Positions 1 through 33,864 of a stretch of DNA of 64,000 nucleotides are shown piece after piece (the stretch's first letter is position 1; every line of letters starts with the position of its first letter). The stretch covers positions 1,390,419 through 1,454,418 of the forward strand of contig JAAOOA010000066.1 of NCBI GenBank assembly GCA_012861695.1, read 5' to 3'. The notes under the pieces were generated by a model. It was given only the letters and a program-made list of their open reading frames with translations, did not search any database and was not told the origin of the DNA. The translations under genes and the position numbers were made by a program. The DNA is from Trematomus loennbergii (Eukaryota > Chordata > Actinopteri > Perciformes > Nototheniidae).

Positions 1-284
1 CAGTCTGGTATCCGTACAGCGAGAAGAAGCGGAGGATCCGCATACGGAGATAAAAGAGATAAAAGACGCTCGGCAGCAACATCGAGCGTCTATGTTATGG
101 TAGTTTCTGTCTGACAGCCATTGCCCAAAAACAATCATCTCCTTAAAATTCTGCAGTGACATCACCAGCCATTTTCAGAATAGTTTAAATACTTTCAACT
201 GCATGTGCATCATGCGCTCACTCCTCTTTGAACCAATTGAAAAAAGATGCTGTCACTCAGAAAAAGTCCCTATGTGGAGACAGG

Positions 285-1454
285 CAGAGGTGGCAAAAGT
301 ACACACTCTCTTACTTAAAGGTAGGGTAGGTAAGAATGGAGAAACCAGCTCGAGTGCGCTAGATTTTGAAAGTATACAACCGGAAAAAATCTGCCCCTTC
401 CTTCAGACTTCCTCACAGAGCCCCCTCCAACACACACGGACGCACACATGACCAATGAGGGCACGAGATAAGTTTGTGCACAGATGGAAGGCTGACAGGC
501 AGGTAGGCCATCCAGTTATTTTAGCCGGGCCGGCTAAAATGATTGGTCGTGCTTTTTACAGTACTACGGCTTCCACAGATGACAGCTTTTTATGTATTTA
601 TTGTCAAAGCATTTAATATATGCATTGCTATCGGGATGTTAAGAGCATTCCATGGAATATAACAAAAAGTGTTTCTGAAGTGAATGACCTACCCCACCTT
701 TAAGTAGAAGTACAGATACTTGTGTAAAAAAAGACTTTGGTAAAAGTAGAAGTAGGCTGATTCAACTTTTTACTTAAGTAAAAGTACAAAAGTACAGTCT
801 CTGAAATGTACTCACAGTAAAAAGTAACTTTTAAACTGGCTGTTTTTGTGCAAAGCTAACTGAACCTTACATCATATTAATATAATATAATATTAATATA
901 AGTCAAAAGGAGCTTCATTTCAACTTTTATTACTGCCATTCTGAATGTATTCAGCGTGAACAACAAAAACAAAGTACCTGTATTTGCTGTCGCAAAACTT
1001 TGTAGATGGGTTACTTTGCCTTAATATAGGCCTAAACAAATAAAACAAAAATGATTATAGTGCATTCGCCACGAATCATTTTGCGGCCACAACTTCAAAC
1101 ATCTCCCTTAAGTAAGGCCATGGATGTGGGATGTCTTGCTGGTGGTCTGAATGATCTGCACATAATGGCTCGTCTTCTCTACGTGTTATTGTCACATTCA
1201 TTTACTTTTAAATCAGTCTTGATGTCGGGGAAGGCCCACAATGATGCAAAATAAAAATAATTGATAATTCACCTCACATGCATTAAAACTAAAGTAACGA
1301 GCCTGTTTTGAAAATGTAAGAAGTAGAAAGTACAGATATTTGTGTTAAAATGTAGGGAGTAAAAGTAAATAAGTACTTAAGTAAAGTACAGATACCTGAA
1401 AAATCTACTTAAGTACAGTAACGAAGTATTCTACTTTGTTACTTCCCACCTCTG
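285..1454. mobile_element. hAT-like non-autonomous element with a nested MITE
   Basis: Seen: ends CAGAGGTGG (285) and CCACCTCTG (to 1454) are inverted repeats. They are flanked by 8-bp direct repeats GAGACAGG (277-284) and GGGACAGG (1455-1462), one mismatch. An 8-bp duplication is the hAT hallmark. The inside is rich in AAGTA/TACTT motifs of the AGTACTTAAGT type and has no transposase. A second element (319-699) sits inside it, so this one is older. An open frame at 1051-1254 within it has no recognisable domain and is not called a gene. Confidence 0.8.
319..699 (+). mobile_element. piggyBac-like MITE, copy 1 (TTAA-flanked)
   Basis: Seen: TTAA at 315-318 and at 700-703 flank inverted ends AGGTAGGGTAGGTAA and GACCTACCCCACCT. 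Removing the insert plus one TTAA restores an uninterrupted host repeat (ACTTAAGTAGAAG). A reverse-complement relative lies at 60265-60603. Near 520-540 there is an internal palindrome, TTTTAGCCGGGCCGGCTAAA plus one base. Duplication of TTAA is characteristic of piggyBac-type transposases (Kolobok also uses it). No coding capacity. The open frame at 203-451 crosses the element border and is not a gene. Confidence 0.8.
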
Positions 1455-2066
1455 GGGACAGGCCCAAGCCTTCTACATTGCTTTGTTTCTTTAATCTTGC
1501 GTCCAAGTTAGCTGTCAGTTTGTTTTGCGATAGTTGGTCATAACACCAGCAATTTGTAGATTCTGAGGGGCAAAACTCTGTATGTATGAAACCTTAAAAT
1601 GATGACCTTTGAAGGTTGTGTCTCCAAAAGTAATTAGCATGTATGGAACGCATACAGAAAATAAATAAGACACTGATCAATGCAGGTGAACTCATTTGTG
1701 ATTTGATGTCTCTGATGCTAGGACCTTGCAAAATTACCTCAAGTCACAAAATGCCTTCCACACGACCTTTCCTGCTGCCCTGTTTGTCACAATAGATTAG
1801 GACTGGCTTTATTTGCGTGCATTATGCTGCGTGGATAACTGCAAACAGAGCATTATGTCAGCCGCAGACAGCTGCCTGACATTTAACCAAACAGGAAGTC
1901 AGAGCGCAGCTGTGGGTCCACTCTCCTCGGCCTGATGAGCCTGTTGAGGCCTCACTGCAGCGTGACCCTGTTCTGAGGTTCTGCCTGCGTCGGCCTGATA
2001 AACGAGTCAGCACGAGCTCACAGTAACGAATCAGGAGGGAGACCTGGCAGAGAAGAGCTGCAGTTC
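1455..2066. other. No feature recognised (612 bp)
   Basis: Far 3' side of gabra2 exon 7, presumably intron 7. I see no coding similarity, tandem repeat or element ends here. Confidence 0.4.
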
Positions 2067-3254
2067 TGGGGCCTCATTTATAAACGGTGCGTATGCTCAA
2101 AAGATGGCGTACGCCAGTTTCTACGCACTGTTTGCGATTTATAAAAAACGAACTTGACGGGAAAATGTGCGGTCCTCCACGCAAACTCTGACCCATGCGC
2201 ACGCACTAAGCCCAAAAACGGGAGAGAGGAGAAACTGCGACACCGTTGGCAGAAGGAAGAATGGAGAGAAATATGTGGAAATAATACCATAAATAAAATG
2301 TTCCCTCTCATTTATCAAATATGAAGAATTCATTTTCACAAATGGATTAAAGCCAATCTTAAAATGATTAAACAAACGCCTGTTTGAGACTCCTCAGTGC
2401 ACACAAAAACATAACTTGGAGAAATAAATAAATACGGATATGTTATTGATCACCCCTTGATGATGTTCTCTTGTTAAGAAATGTATTCTCATAAATGATG
2501 CGGTAAACAGAAAGACAGAATTACTTTAAACTGACGCCGTTTAGCATTTCTATAGGTTGTAGAGATACGAGCATGGTTTTATATACTATCATGTTTAATT
2601 GTGTTTTATGCCGTTTGCCAATAGCCTACTTGATAAGTCGCTCGTAAAACACAGCAGGTATGGAAACTAAGAACACCATATGTGGTCAATTGTACAGCTA
2701 ATATAACACAACACATTGTATTTCCTTTAACTGGTGGATTATGGATATATAGTTGCTGATCGACAGCTGGAACACAAACCACCAAATACAACAAAATAAT
2801 TCAGATCCAGTCGTCATGACTCCACTCCGGAGGGATTCCCCGATCATTTCTTAGTTTCTCATCAAGGGGGGGTCTCCTGTCCCCGGGACAAACACACTGC
2901 CTGAGGAAGGTTATGTGTATTTTTTTTGTCATTAACCTTTTTCGGACCACTTATTTATTTATTTTGGTGACGATCCGACCTCCATGCTGCTACTCTGGTT
3001 CAAACTGCATCCACCAAACAATATGATTCATAGGCAAATATGGGCGTTACGTGAAGCCCGCAAAAGCTGCGCCGCATTTCGAGTTGATTGTGATTTCTAA
3101 AGGGAAACCGGCGTAGGATGTGCCGTACGCAAGTCCTGCGCCGGTACGCAGTCTTTTATGAATCGTAAAATGTCGGTGCGTATTTATTTGCTTTGTCCTA
3201 CGTAAGCAACCTTCCCACGCCAATCCTACGCAAGGCTTTATAAATGAGGCCCCA
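2067..3254. mobile_element. Unclassified TIR element (TGGGGCCTCATTTATAAA ends)
   Basis: Seen: an 18-bp perfect terminal inverted repeat, TGGGGCCTCATTTATAAA at 2067-2084 and its complement at 3237-3254. Subterminal regions are rich in GCGTA/TACGC words on both sides (2090-2130, 3110-3235). No target-site duplication is visible, so the superfamily is open; Harbinger- or hAT-derived MITEs are possible. Small open frames inside (2078-2375, 2606-2794 minus) have no recognisable domain. Confidence 0.65.
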
Positions 3255-4003
3255 GGTGAGGAGAGGAGTTGGTTTGTGTTGGGGAAACATTTGCTGCTGG
3301 TTCACCACACTGCCAATGCCTGTGTTTGGATGTGAATGTGATCAGCCTTTTTTCCCCCAGGCTTCAACATGCTCATCTACATTTACTGATACCTTCTCTG
3401 TATTCATAGCAACCTGTGTGTTTGGCATGCCCAGAACACACTGGGCAGAGCACTGATGCTAAGCTAAATTAGCCACCTAATTTTTCTTTAATATTACTTT
3501 TTTTGCATTTTGTTTTCTAATACAGCTGAAGATAGACAGGAAATGAGTAAAGAGACCTGACGACATGAAGCAAAGTGTTGCTGTCAAAGTAACACAACAA
3601 ATTGAGGTACTGCGGGTATTTCATCCCAGGATCTGAACTGTTCACTTAGCACAGCCCTTTGGCTCTTAAGATAAAACAAAATAAGTTACAAATTCCCCCT
3701 GCACTCACGATTCAATTAACCTGCATTTATTTTTGTTTAACTAAATGTATATAGGGCATGGGCGTAATTTGGGGGGAATTCTTTTTATAATAAACACATT
3801 TGAAAAGTGGTTCACCAAAGTTCACCCCAAAAGTCAAACAATGGTACATTTTGCTACATGTTGTAATCCTTGATGCACTGTTTTAAAGGAAAAGGGTGAA
3901 ATGTTTTAACACTGCAAGGTTTATGGAAAGAGATACAATCTGACCTGGGGTTATTTGTCACTCTTTCACAAAACCCCTTTCAGTGTGACTGTTTGTTCTA
4001 ATA
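3255..4003. other. No feature recognised (about 750 bp)
   Basis: Presumed intron 7 sequence of gabra2. It is moderately AT-rich, with no exon-like or repeat structure that I can support. Confidence 0.35.
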
Positions 4004-4190
4004 GGCGTGGCGCAGTGGATAGAGCCTTGGTATGGGGATCAGATGGTCACAGGTTCAAACCCCACTGCAGTCAGCATGTCGTTGTGTCCCTGAGACACTT
4101 CACCCCAAATTGCTCCTGTGGGGATTGCCCACAGTATTGAGTATGTAAGTCGCTTTGGATAAAAGTGTCTAACAAGTAACATGTAATGTA
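4004..4190 (+). mobile_element. tRNA-derived SINE (V-SINE/HE-like)
   Basis: Seen: a pol III A box TGGCGCAGTGG (4008-4018) and B box GGTTCAAACCC (4052-4062), 33 bases apart, as in a tRNA head. The 3' part CGCTTTGGATAAAAGTGTCT (about 4151-4170) is the conserved LINE-like tail of fish SINEs, and the end is a TGTAATG-rich tail. It lacks a foldable complete tRNA, so it is a SINE and not a tRNA gene. Known: such SINEs are copied in trans by a partner LINE sharing the tail. Confidence 0.85.
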
Positions 4191-4373
4191 ATAGTGTTTA
4201 ATAGCAGGTACCTGATCCAGGGGGTGTTTTAGGACCTGCATGTGTTTATAGTTGCTCTCTTGTAACTCCTTCAGAGCTCTGTTGCTCACTTATTAGAAGG
4301 AGCCATGCTCGCAATCATTTCAGATCTTTAAAAAGGGTACTATATAAATGTTTTGTTTGTGAATCCATTAAAA

Positions 4374-5506
4374 CCTGTTAAGCCCTGAGCCTGTTTTCCA
4401 GGTCTCAGGCTCGAAAATGACATTCCCAGAACAAATGACCATAACTTCACTTCTAAAAGGGGAAAATTAATAATCTTTTTTCTCAAAGCAATGATAAACC
4501 TGTGAGTTGGATGTAGAAGAGTCAGAATCAATATAGATTTTTTTTATTTTAAAGTAAATTCAGATTGAACATAATAAAAAAATGTAAATGATTGTGTCCG
4601 TCCAAAAAAAACACATTACTAATAGTGAAAACTACCCTTGAATGATGGGATAGTAGACTAAAATCTTTAGTAATCCAAACTATAACATATAATAAGTACC
4701 CTGTATCAAGATTGATGCAAAACAAGTTAAATCTGACTTTTTAGAGAGATTTAGCTAAACAAACCCACTTCTGGGGTCATTTGGGTGGATTTGACCTATC
4801 TCTGGCCCCCCTTGGTCGATTTTGATGATTGACATCTCTTTCTAACCGTCAGAGCGAATGGAATCGAGGGAAAGTTCCACATACACACACAGGTTACCAA
4901 ATAAGGAGTGATAGTGACGCATAGCAAGAACCGGAGCTGTGACACACTCTGGTGGCTACCATTAGCAGCTAATATTTATTCTCCGATTTTTGCATAAAAA
5001 CTGTGACAGACACATTGGATTAACCTTCAGCCGCGTTTTTCTCATTTTAATGCCATTGAACACGACTTTTGATCAGAATAACAGCTAAAGTTGAGCATAT
5101 CTCCGTGTTTTGCTACCTAAAGCTACGTCGTGTGGTCTATATTTGCTTCCCCTGTCGCGAGTTCTGATCGCTCAGTGATTATACTTATATTTCTAGAATC
5201 TGTGGAATCTCAGCTTGTTAGCAAAGCTTGTTTGTGCAGATCCAATAAGTATATCGATCGATTTATACCTAGAGTTTTGTGCTAAGTGCGTTAGCATGTT
5301 TTCGCTCAGGGCTCATTTAGACCCTTCTTGTGAGACTTGTGTTTTGTTTCGGTAAAAATGGTTCGTATCATCAGTTAGCTGAGTTTCTTCCTGTTAGGAT
5401 GGTATGACACATTCATAGTTTTTTAAATATTAAGAAGCCCTGAGACATAGTGTCGTGAAAAAAAAAAAAAAAAGACCCGCCGAGGGGGTCTTTGGGGCTT
5501 AACAGG
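4374..5506. mobile_element. piggyBac-like non-autonomous element, CCTGTTAAGCCC family, copy 1
   Basis: Seen: ends CCTGTTAAGCCC (4374) and GGGGCTTAACAGG (to 5506) are inverted repeats. The sequence after the left end (ctgagcctgttttccagg, then clear similarity over hundreds of bases) recurs at 52003-53003. The TTAA duplication is degraded here (TTAA at 4368-4371 on the left, TAAG on the right) but intact in copy 2. There is an A-run at 5458-5473. No transposase. It lies in presumed intron 7 of gabra2. Confidence 0.7.
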
Positions 5507-5849
5507 TAAGTCACTCATCACTCTCTGAGTTGCTCCAATACATGCCTGCATATTCCTGCTGGAATACTTGGTAACATATTTTTGTAATCTTCCTGATTAT
5601 TACAAAAAGTATGTATGTTTTGGCACCATACATTGTGCTGCTAGTGTAATAACATGCATTCAATTTCATTATTGGCTTCCCTATGTTATTTATCTTTAAT
5701 ATTAAGAGTTTTTTGTTATTTACTGTTGGGTTAAAGATGGAATCATGTGACTTCTGAAAGAGTATAATGATACATTTACTGTATCATACAGCCATGCTTA
5801 ACATTTATTTTCTTTCTCTTTCTATGACATGTGAATATGAACCACTCAC
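5507..5849 (-). other. Start of gabra2 intron 7
   Basis: The intron begins (gene sense) at 5849 with donor GTGAGT. Exon 8, which should encode the rest of TM2 and TM3, is not found between here and base 1. The gene therefore continues past the left edge. Confidence 0.7.
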
Positions 5850-28780
<22,931 letters not shown>

Positions 28781-28984
28781 CTGCAGAAAAGAGGGGAAAC
28801 CGCTCAGAGCGCGCGCTGTTCCACAAACCACCATCCAGCTGTTGAACGGAACACACCGAGATGTGTCTCCATGAACAGACACTACACCGGCTCAGCTACT
28901 CACACTCTGTTCAGCTCTTTTAGAACAGAACTCCCTCTGCCTCAACAACCAGGGTTTTTTTTAATAATTCGCCTAATTATATGT

Positions 28985-29260
28985 CATTATCGAGCGGGTC
29001 TGCCTACCTGAGTCGCGACAGGTGCCCTTTATGTTGCCAGGAGAAACTGAGAAGTGACAGAAGAGATGAAGAAGGCTTTGGTAGAAAAAGAGAGTAGTAA
29101 CCCAGAAAGAAGAGCTCCTCCAGCAGTCCCCACAGCTACTGACACTAACCCGGAGCTCAGAGTCCTGATGTGGCTCCGCGCGCGCACGGAGACATACTGA
29201 GGCGGTCCACTTCCTGCTAATGAGGAATTCATTAGTGCACGCGGTGACTGGCAAGCGCGC
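28985..29260 (-). promoter_or_regulatory. gabra2: Probable gabra2 5' untranslated exon and CpG-rich promoter
   Basis: Inference from the acceptor just upstream of the start codon: a non-coding first exon is expected to the right. A good donor GACTCAG|GTAGGC ends at 29008 in gene sense. The sequence from about 29010 to 29280 is locally rich in CG (CGCGCGCGGAG, TCGCGCGC), unlike the AT-rich surroundings, as at a vertebrate neuronal promoter. The cap site is not visible. An open frame at 28973-29386 is not protein-like. Confidence 0.5.
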
Positions 29261-29280
29261 GAAAAAAAAGAGCGTGCGAA

Positions 29281-30126
29281 AATAGCATGTTGTGTTAGGT
29301 GGTATAATGTGGAAAATGTATTTCCGTTCATTCAAACAGAAAGAGAAAAGAGAGAAGCTTGGCCACATTATTGATCGTAAGACCACAACATGAAATTAAA
29401 TCCAGATACTGACTGATCCTTTGATTCGGGAGAGAATTAGGGCAAATATTCAGTTCTGACTAAAAGTACCTTTTTCTTTTCTGAGATAACATTCAGAATT
29501 CAGAATTTTGAGGGGAAAAAATAAAGGTAAAAGTCACAAAATAATTCAGAATGTAACCTCAAAAGATAAATATAATACTTTTTGGTACATTTTTACATAT
29601 GGCCCTAATCCCCTGCCGTACTTGAACACCTCAAGCGAGAAACACTAATGGAAATGCATTTACTTTATTTGCTTGTTACTCAGTTACCACTGGAAATAAA
29701 TTCAGTGACAGCCTTAGGAGCATGCCGTTGTGTTTAGCTTCTAAAGACAGTAAAGGCTTTGCTTTACAATTCAGGCTCGGATTTACTCAGCCAGATACAC
29801 TTGCGTAAAACTGGCCAAACACTGGAACTGGAACTAAATCTCACCCCAAATATTCATCTCCAAACAAATGTGTTAGTGTTGTGTCAAGAGCCAGTTTACA
29901 TTAGGTCCTCCAGTGGCCCCACCAAACTGATAAAGGTAGTAACCGTACTGGGCCAGATCTCCCTGGATGTTTGTACAGACTGATGATACAGTGGATAGAT
30001 TCCTTAGTTTCTGCTGAGGTCCAGTGGTTACATTTCTGACCATGTGCTGTTCAGAACACCACCATTACCTTTGGGTGTGGTAAAAGGTGCAACAGGGGTC
30101 AATTACAGCCAACTCCATTAGTTACA
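29281..30126. other. gabra2 5' flank, no recognised feature
   Basis: About 850 bp. The open frame at 29759-29983 has no known domain. No element ends seen. Confidence 0.4.
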
Positions 30127-30706
30127 CTCATATTAAATGTGTGGGATGGTATTTTTGAAGTAGATTTACAAAATTGTACTTCATACTTTTACTCCACTAC
30201 ATTTCAGAAGCCAACAGTGGACGTTTCACTCCACTACATTTATGTGACAGCTATAGTTATAGGTACTTTATCTATATCAAAATTGAGTATCAAGCAGCAG
30301 TATATTAAGTTATTAAATTAGCTCTACCTTTACCAACTATGATTGACACATTAATGCATCAATAATCACAAGCAGCAGTTATCAGTAGTTATTATATGAT
30401 TCTGAAATGGGTCATTATGCATACTAAGTACTTTTACTTTTGAAACTTTAAGTTGTAATTTGATGCAAATACTTTTGTACTTTTGAATAACTTTGAATGG
30501 ATCGACAGGGATTGTACTTTTAACATATCTTTAACTCAAAAAAGCACCAATACCATATTGTAAAAAACCTCTGAGTGCTTTGTTCACCAAGACATTTAAA
30601 TAAAGCATCATTTGGTGTTGTGGTGCTGACAAAGAGTTCTTGGTAATCTCAGAGGAACCAACACATCACCCTGTGGAATGTAGATCAACTGTTATTTCCA
30701 CCACTG
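30127..30706 (+). repeat. AGTACTT-family repeat, degraded
   Basis: Seen: TACTTCATACTTTTACTCCA, CTCCACTACATTTATGTGAC and TACTTTTACTTTTGAAACTT in the same order as other copies. A possible right end CCACCACTG closes at 30706. The left end and duplication are not preserved. Confidence 0.6.
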
Positions 30707-31564
30707 TGTGAACACACTTTGAGAAGCAGAAACACAGCGTGAGATGAACTGCAGAGGCATGGTGACCCGAAAGGTCATAAACGTCTCCAGTAATAGTCCC
30801 TGACGGCAGCAACCTTCACAAACAGTGCTCACTGTTCAAAAACACACTGGGATATAAATTGAGAAAGATGCTCCGAGATCAGATCCCAGCATATGTCAGG
30901 GGGCGGGAGCAAGGAAAGCAATACTTACTTTATTAAATACACCAGATACAAACAATGAAGGTCAAGTGCTCAGTAAATAAGGCTGGAGCCACACGAGAAC
31001 GGTAACGCAAACGAACCGAAATCGTTATCAAAAAAGTATTCCGTCCACACGCAATAGGCACCAGAAACGTGTCCTTCCACACGAGACCGCTCGATCCGCT
31101 GGAGACGCTGTAGTACATATGCCGGGCCTGTAAGTGGCGCTGTACTTCCGCCACAAAATACACCAAAAGCAGCGAAGAAGACTTCCGAGCATGGTTTCCA
31201 TGGTTGCCCTTCTGTTTATTCTCCGCGGTGGATTTAGCAGGCAGAGTTGGGTGTAACGCGTTACTTTGTAACTTTGTAACTTTGTAACGCGTTACTGTAA
31301 TAATATTACTTTTGTCGGTAACGGAGTAGTGTAACGCGTTACTTTTATAATTCAGTAATCACACTACCGTTACTAACATTGCCCCGACACGCGTTACTTC
31401 GTTACTTTTATAAAATCAGTCATAATCACACTGACAGACAAGAGGGGTTTCCGCCGCAGGTTTATATGTACATAATCTGCGCGACTTGCGCGTCCACATC
31501 TCCGTGTGCAGTGCTGCATAAACATGGCTGAGTCAGTGATAACTTTCGAGGGTGGAGGTATGCC

Positions 31565-31909
31565 CATTATTTTGAGTTCGTCCGAAGAATAGACAGGAAT
31601 GTGACGGTGAGGTGCAAACTGTGTCCAGGCCAGAAGCTGTTATCCACTGCTGTAAACACCACGTCAAACCTCAACAAACACCTGCAAAGAACACATGCTA
31701 AAGTGAAGCTAATAGCTAAGGACCCCCGAACCCAGAGTGAGGATGTTGTGAGTGCGCCGCCGCAGACTCCGAAGCAGCAAAAATTACCGGTAACCAAAGC
31801 AGAGATGGACAGGCTTGTAGCATCCTTCATAGTAGAGAAAATGTTGCCCATTTGCACAGTGGAATCACCATCGCATCGTTCAGAGATATACTGCGCAAAA
31901 TACAGATAG
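31565..31909 (+). pseudogene. BED-type zinc-finger fragment of a hAT transposase
   Basis: Seen: RNVTVRCKLCPGQKLLSTA followed by NTTSNLNKHLQRTHAKVKL; Cys-x2-Cys and His-x4-His spacing with SNL..HL fits the BED finger used by hAT transposases to bind ends. The frame continues through TPKQQKL, ending SEIYCAKYR and a stop. The RNase H-fold catalytic part is absent. A near-identical remnant lies at 56573-56980; this one lacks five residues (EFGGP-like) present there. Non-functional as a transposase. Confidence 0.75.
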
Positions 31910-32131
31910 CAGGAGACAGAGGACAGCCATGGTCAGAGCTATCTGGATCAGTCTTATGCGACAATGGAAACTGAAATAAAGAGAACATTTGAAACTTTAG
32001 TAGTCTGCGTGATCTGCCTGTAGGGAGGGGCGGGCCGGCCCTGCGAGTAAAGTAACGAGTAAAGTAACGAGTAAAGTAACAAGTTACTTTATGTAGAGAG
32101 TAACGAAGTAGTGTAATGTATTACAAGTAAT

Positions 32132-32499
32132 TGTCACGATCTGTCTGTGTTGTGTTTTGTCTTGTCTTTTTCTGTCTTTGGTTTCCTGTTTTGTTTTGAA
32201 AAGTGTTCACCCCCGTCTTGCCTGTTGCTTCCTGTCTCTGTGTTCCCTCCTGCCTATTGCCCCGATTGTGTTCACCTGGTGCCCCTGTGTTTTCTCCTCC
32301 CTCCTCACCTGTGTCTTGTTTGTGTGATTGGTCTTGTGTGTATTTTAGTTCTGGTTTTTCTGTCTGTCATTGTTGGTTCATTGTTTGTATTTGACTGTGT
32401 GTCACAGGGTAGTGTTCTGTGTTCTACTTTGTACCTTGGATTAAAGGAATATTCTTGGAAATCTGCATTTGGGTCCTGCCTGCTTACTCAACCCTGACA
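32132..32499 (+). mobile_element. Solo LTR (368 bp)
   Basis: Seen: starts TGTCACGATCTG, ends ACCCTGACA, and is flanked by a perfect 5-bp duplication GTAAT (32127-32131 and 32500-32504). It contains a polyadenylation-like ATTAAAGG near 32440. There is no internal retroelement sequence, so it is the product of LTR-LTR recombination. The TTTGGGTCCT...CTGACA ending recurs at 51825-51850, and a piece of its middle at 63107-63195, pointing to one LTR family. Open frames inside are not coding. Confidence 0.88.
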
Positions 32500-33041
32500 G
32501 TAATATGTAATATGTAATATATTACTTTTTTTTAGTAACGACCCCATCTCTGGAGGCAGGGCTCTTTTTCTCAGTTTTTTTTTCTATCTCTGATCTCTCT
32601 CTCCTGTCCGATTAGACTTCACTCGCGTTTATGTCCATATCGATCAGATCTAGCTTTCTAGCTAATGATATGACTGCGTGTCAAAGGACACCTAAACAAT
32701 AAGCGACATTTTGACCGGAGAATTTGAGATTTCGGCTAACGGAAACTCTGCCGTGCGGGTGGGTCTGCTGGAGGCACCTACTGGGTGCACTGTCCTGCGA
32801 GATACTGTTGTTGTTGTTGGCGAAACACATCAGCAATGACGCGGGTGACACGGGGGTGAGCATGAGAGGTGGGGAGAGGCGGGGCTATTGCGTCATCGTT
32901 ATTAGAAAATGATCGTATAGGGCGTAGACACGGAGCCGTTTGGCCCCCCAGAGCGTTTCGTCCGCAGATCTACCCACCTTGGGACCCGTTATCGTTATCT
33001 GCGTTTCCCTGTCGGCCTCGTGTGGCCGAACCGTCTATATC

Positions 33042-33600
33042 AGGGGTGCCCAACCAGTTGATCGCGATCGACCAGGAGATTCCCAGTCGATCGCGAGATG
33101 TGTCTAAAAATAGAACAACAATATTCAGTTTTATCGTTAATGTCCTGACTTATAACATAATCTTCCTGTGCCAGAATAATGCACTTGAACGCATCAAAGC
33201 TTTGTGATTGGCGTGACCCCATGTGTCAGGGCGTGGCTGGTGGGCAGTGGGCAGCACTAGTTAGCTGACGTTGTCCGTGTCAACAGGAGTGACAGTCCGC
33301 ACACACACAAGACCGCAATTATGGCAGAAGCAAAAAAGCCCCAAATATATAATTTTAACTCCGAGTGGGAGGATGATTATTTTTTGGTTTATTCCAATTC
33401 AAAGTCCATCTGTCTCATCTGCAATGCGAGCGTGGCTTTGCCGAAGAAGGGTAATATAGAGCGGCATTTCAAAACGGTGCACAAACGCTACGAGACGGAA
33501 TTCCCTCCTAATTCTGCCCTACGCTCTTCTGTTCGTTGCATGCATATGTAACAAAGTTAAACATATGAATACATAATTATAAGTTTGTGAATGTATAATT
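33042..33600 (+). mobile_element. hAT-Charlie fragment with N-terminal transposase
   Basis: Seen: left end CAGGGGTGCCCAACCAG at 33042. The open frame 33321-33551 reads YNFNSEWEDDYFLVYSNSK, then SICLICNASVALPKKGNIER and HFKTVHKRYETEFPPNSALR. Cys-x2-Cys...His-x4-His and the FPPNSALR tail are the N-terminus of Charlie-type hAT transposases, also found in GTF2IRD2 and ZBED-like host genes. It stops after SSVRCMHM. No right end is seen, so it is truncated near 33550-33660. Confidence 0.82.
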
Positions 33601-33864
33601 CATAATGAGTTGTGAATTTTAAGAGATGAGATTGTTTCATTTAATATTTTAAGTTTTGTTTCCCGTGGGAACACCTTCCCGTTGCACGTCTGTGTTTACT
33701 CCCAGTATGTAATTTCCACCCTCTGCGGACTGGCCATCTGGAGAATCACAGAACAGCTGGTCGTCAAGGGCCGGCTCGATTTGCTGACGGCCGTCACCGC
33801 CCTTAATTATTTATGCTTTTAAACGGCATCATTGAAGTTGCACCGACAGAGGTCCGCCGTTTCC

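Larger units (their letters stand above)
31242..32552 (+). mobile_element. BED-finger hAT-like element, copy 1, holding a solo LTR
   Basis: Seen: ends CAGAGTTGGGTGTAACGCG (31242) and CCCCATCTCTG (to 32552), with GTAACG/TTACTTT-rich flanks. It is almost the same sequence as 56368-57260. The flanking 8-mers TTAGCAGG and GAGGCAGG agree only over GCAGG. Inside is a short coding remnant (31565-31909) and a 368-bp LTR inserted at 32132. Confidence 0.8.
30981..33033. mobile_element. Outer TIR element (GCCACACGAG ends) of a three-level nest
   Basis: Seen: left GGCTGGAGCCACACGAGAAC (30981) and right, in complement, GACGGTTCGGCCACACGAGG (from 33033) share GCCACACGAG plus nearby ACGATAACG/AACGGTAACG words. 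Flanking duplications are not clear, so class and exact borders are uncertain. Subtracting the inserted hAT leaves about 0.74 kb. An open frame (30933-31166 minus) is not protein-like. Confidence 0.5.

Noticed and set aside
4004..4080. A tRNA gene
   Set aside because: A and B boxes are present, but the stems do not close and a LINE-like tail follows; it is a SINE.
1..5849. gabra2 exon 8 (TM2-TM3)
   Set aside because: I looked for the VTTVLTM-type start and TM3 residues on the minus strand and found neither; must lie outside the window.
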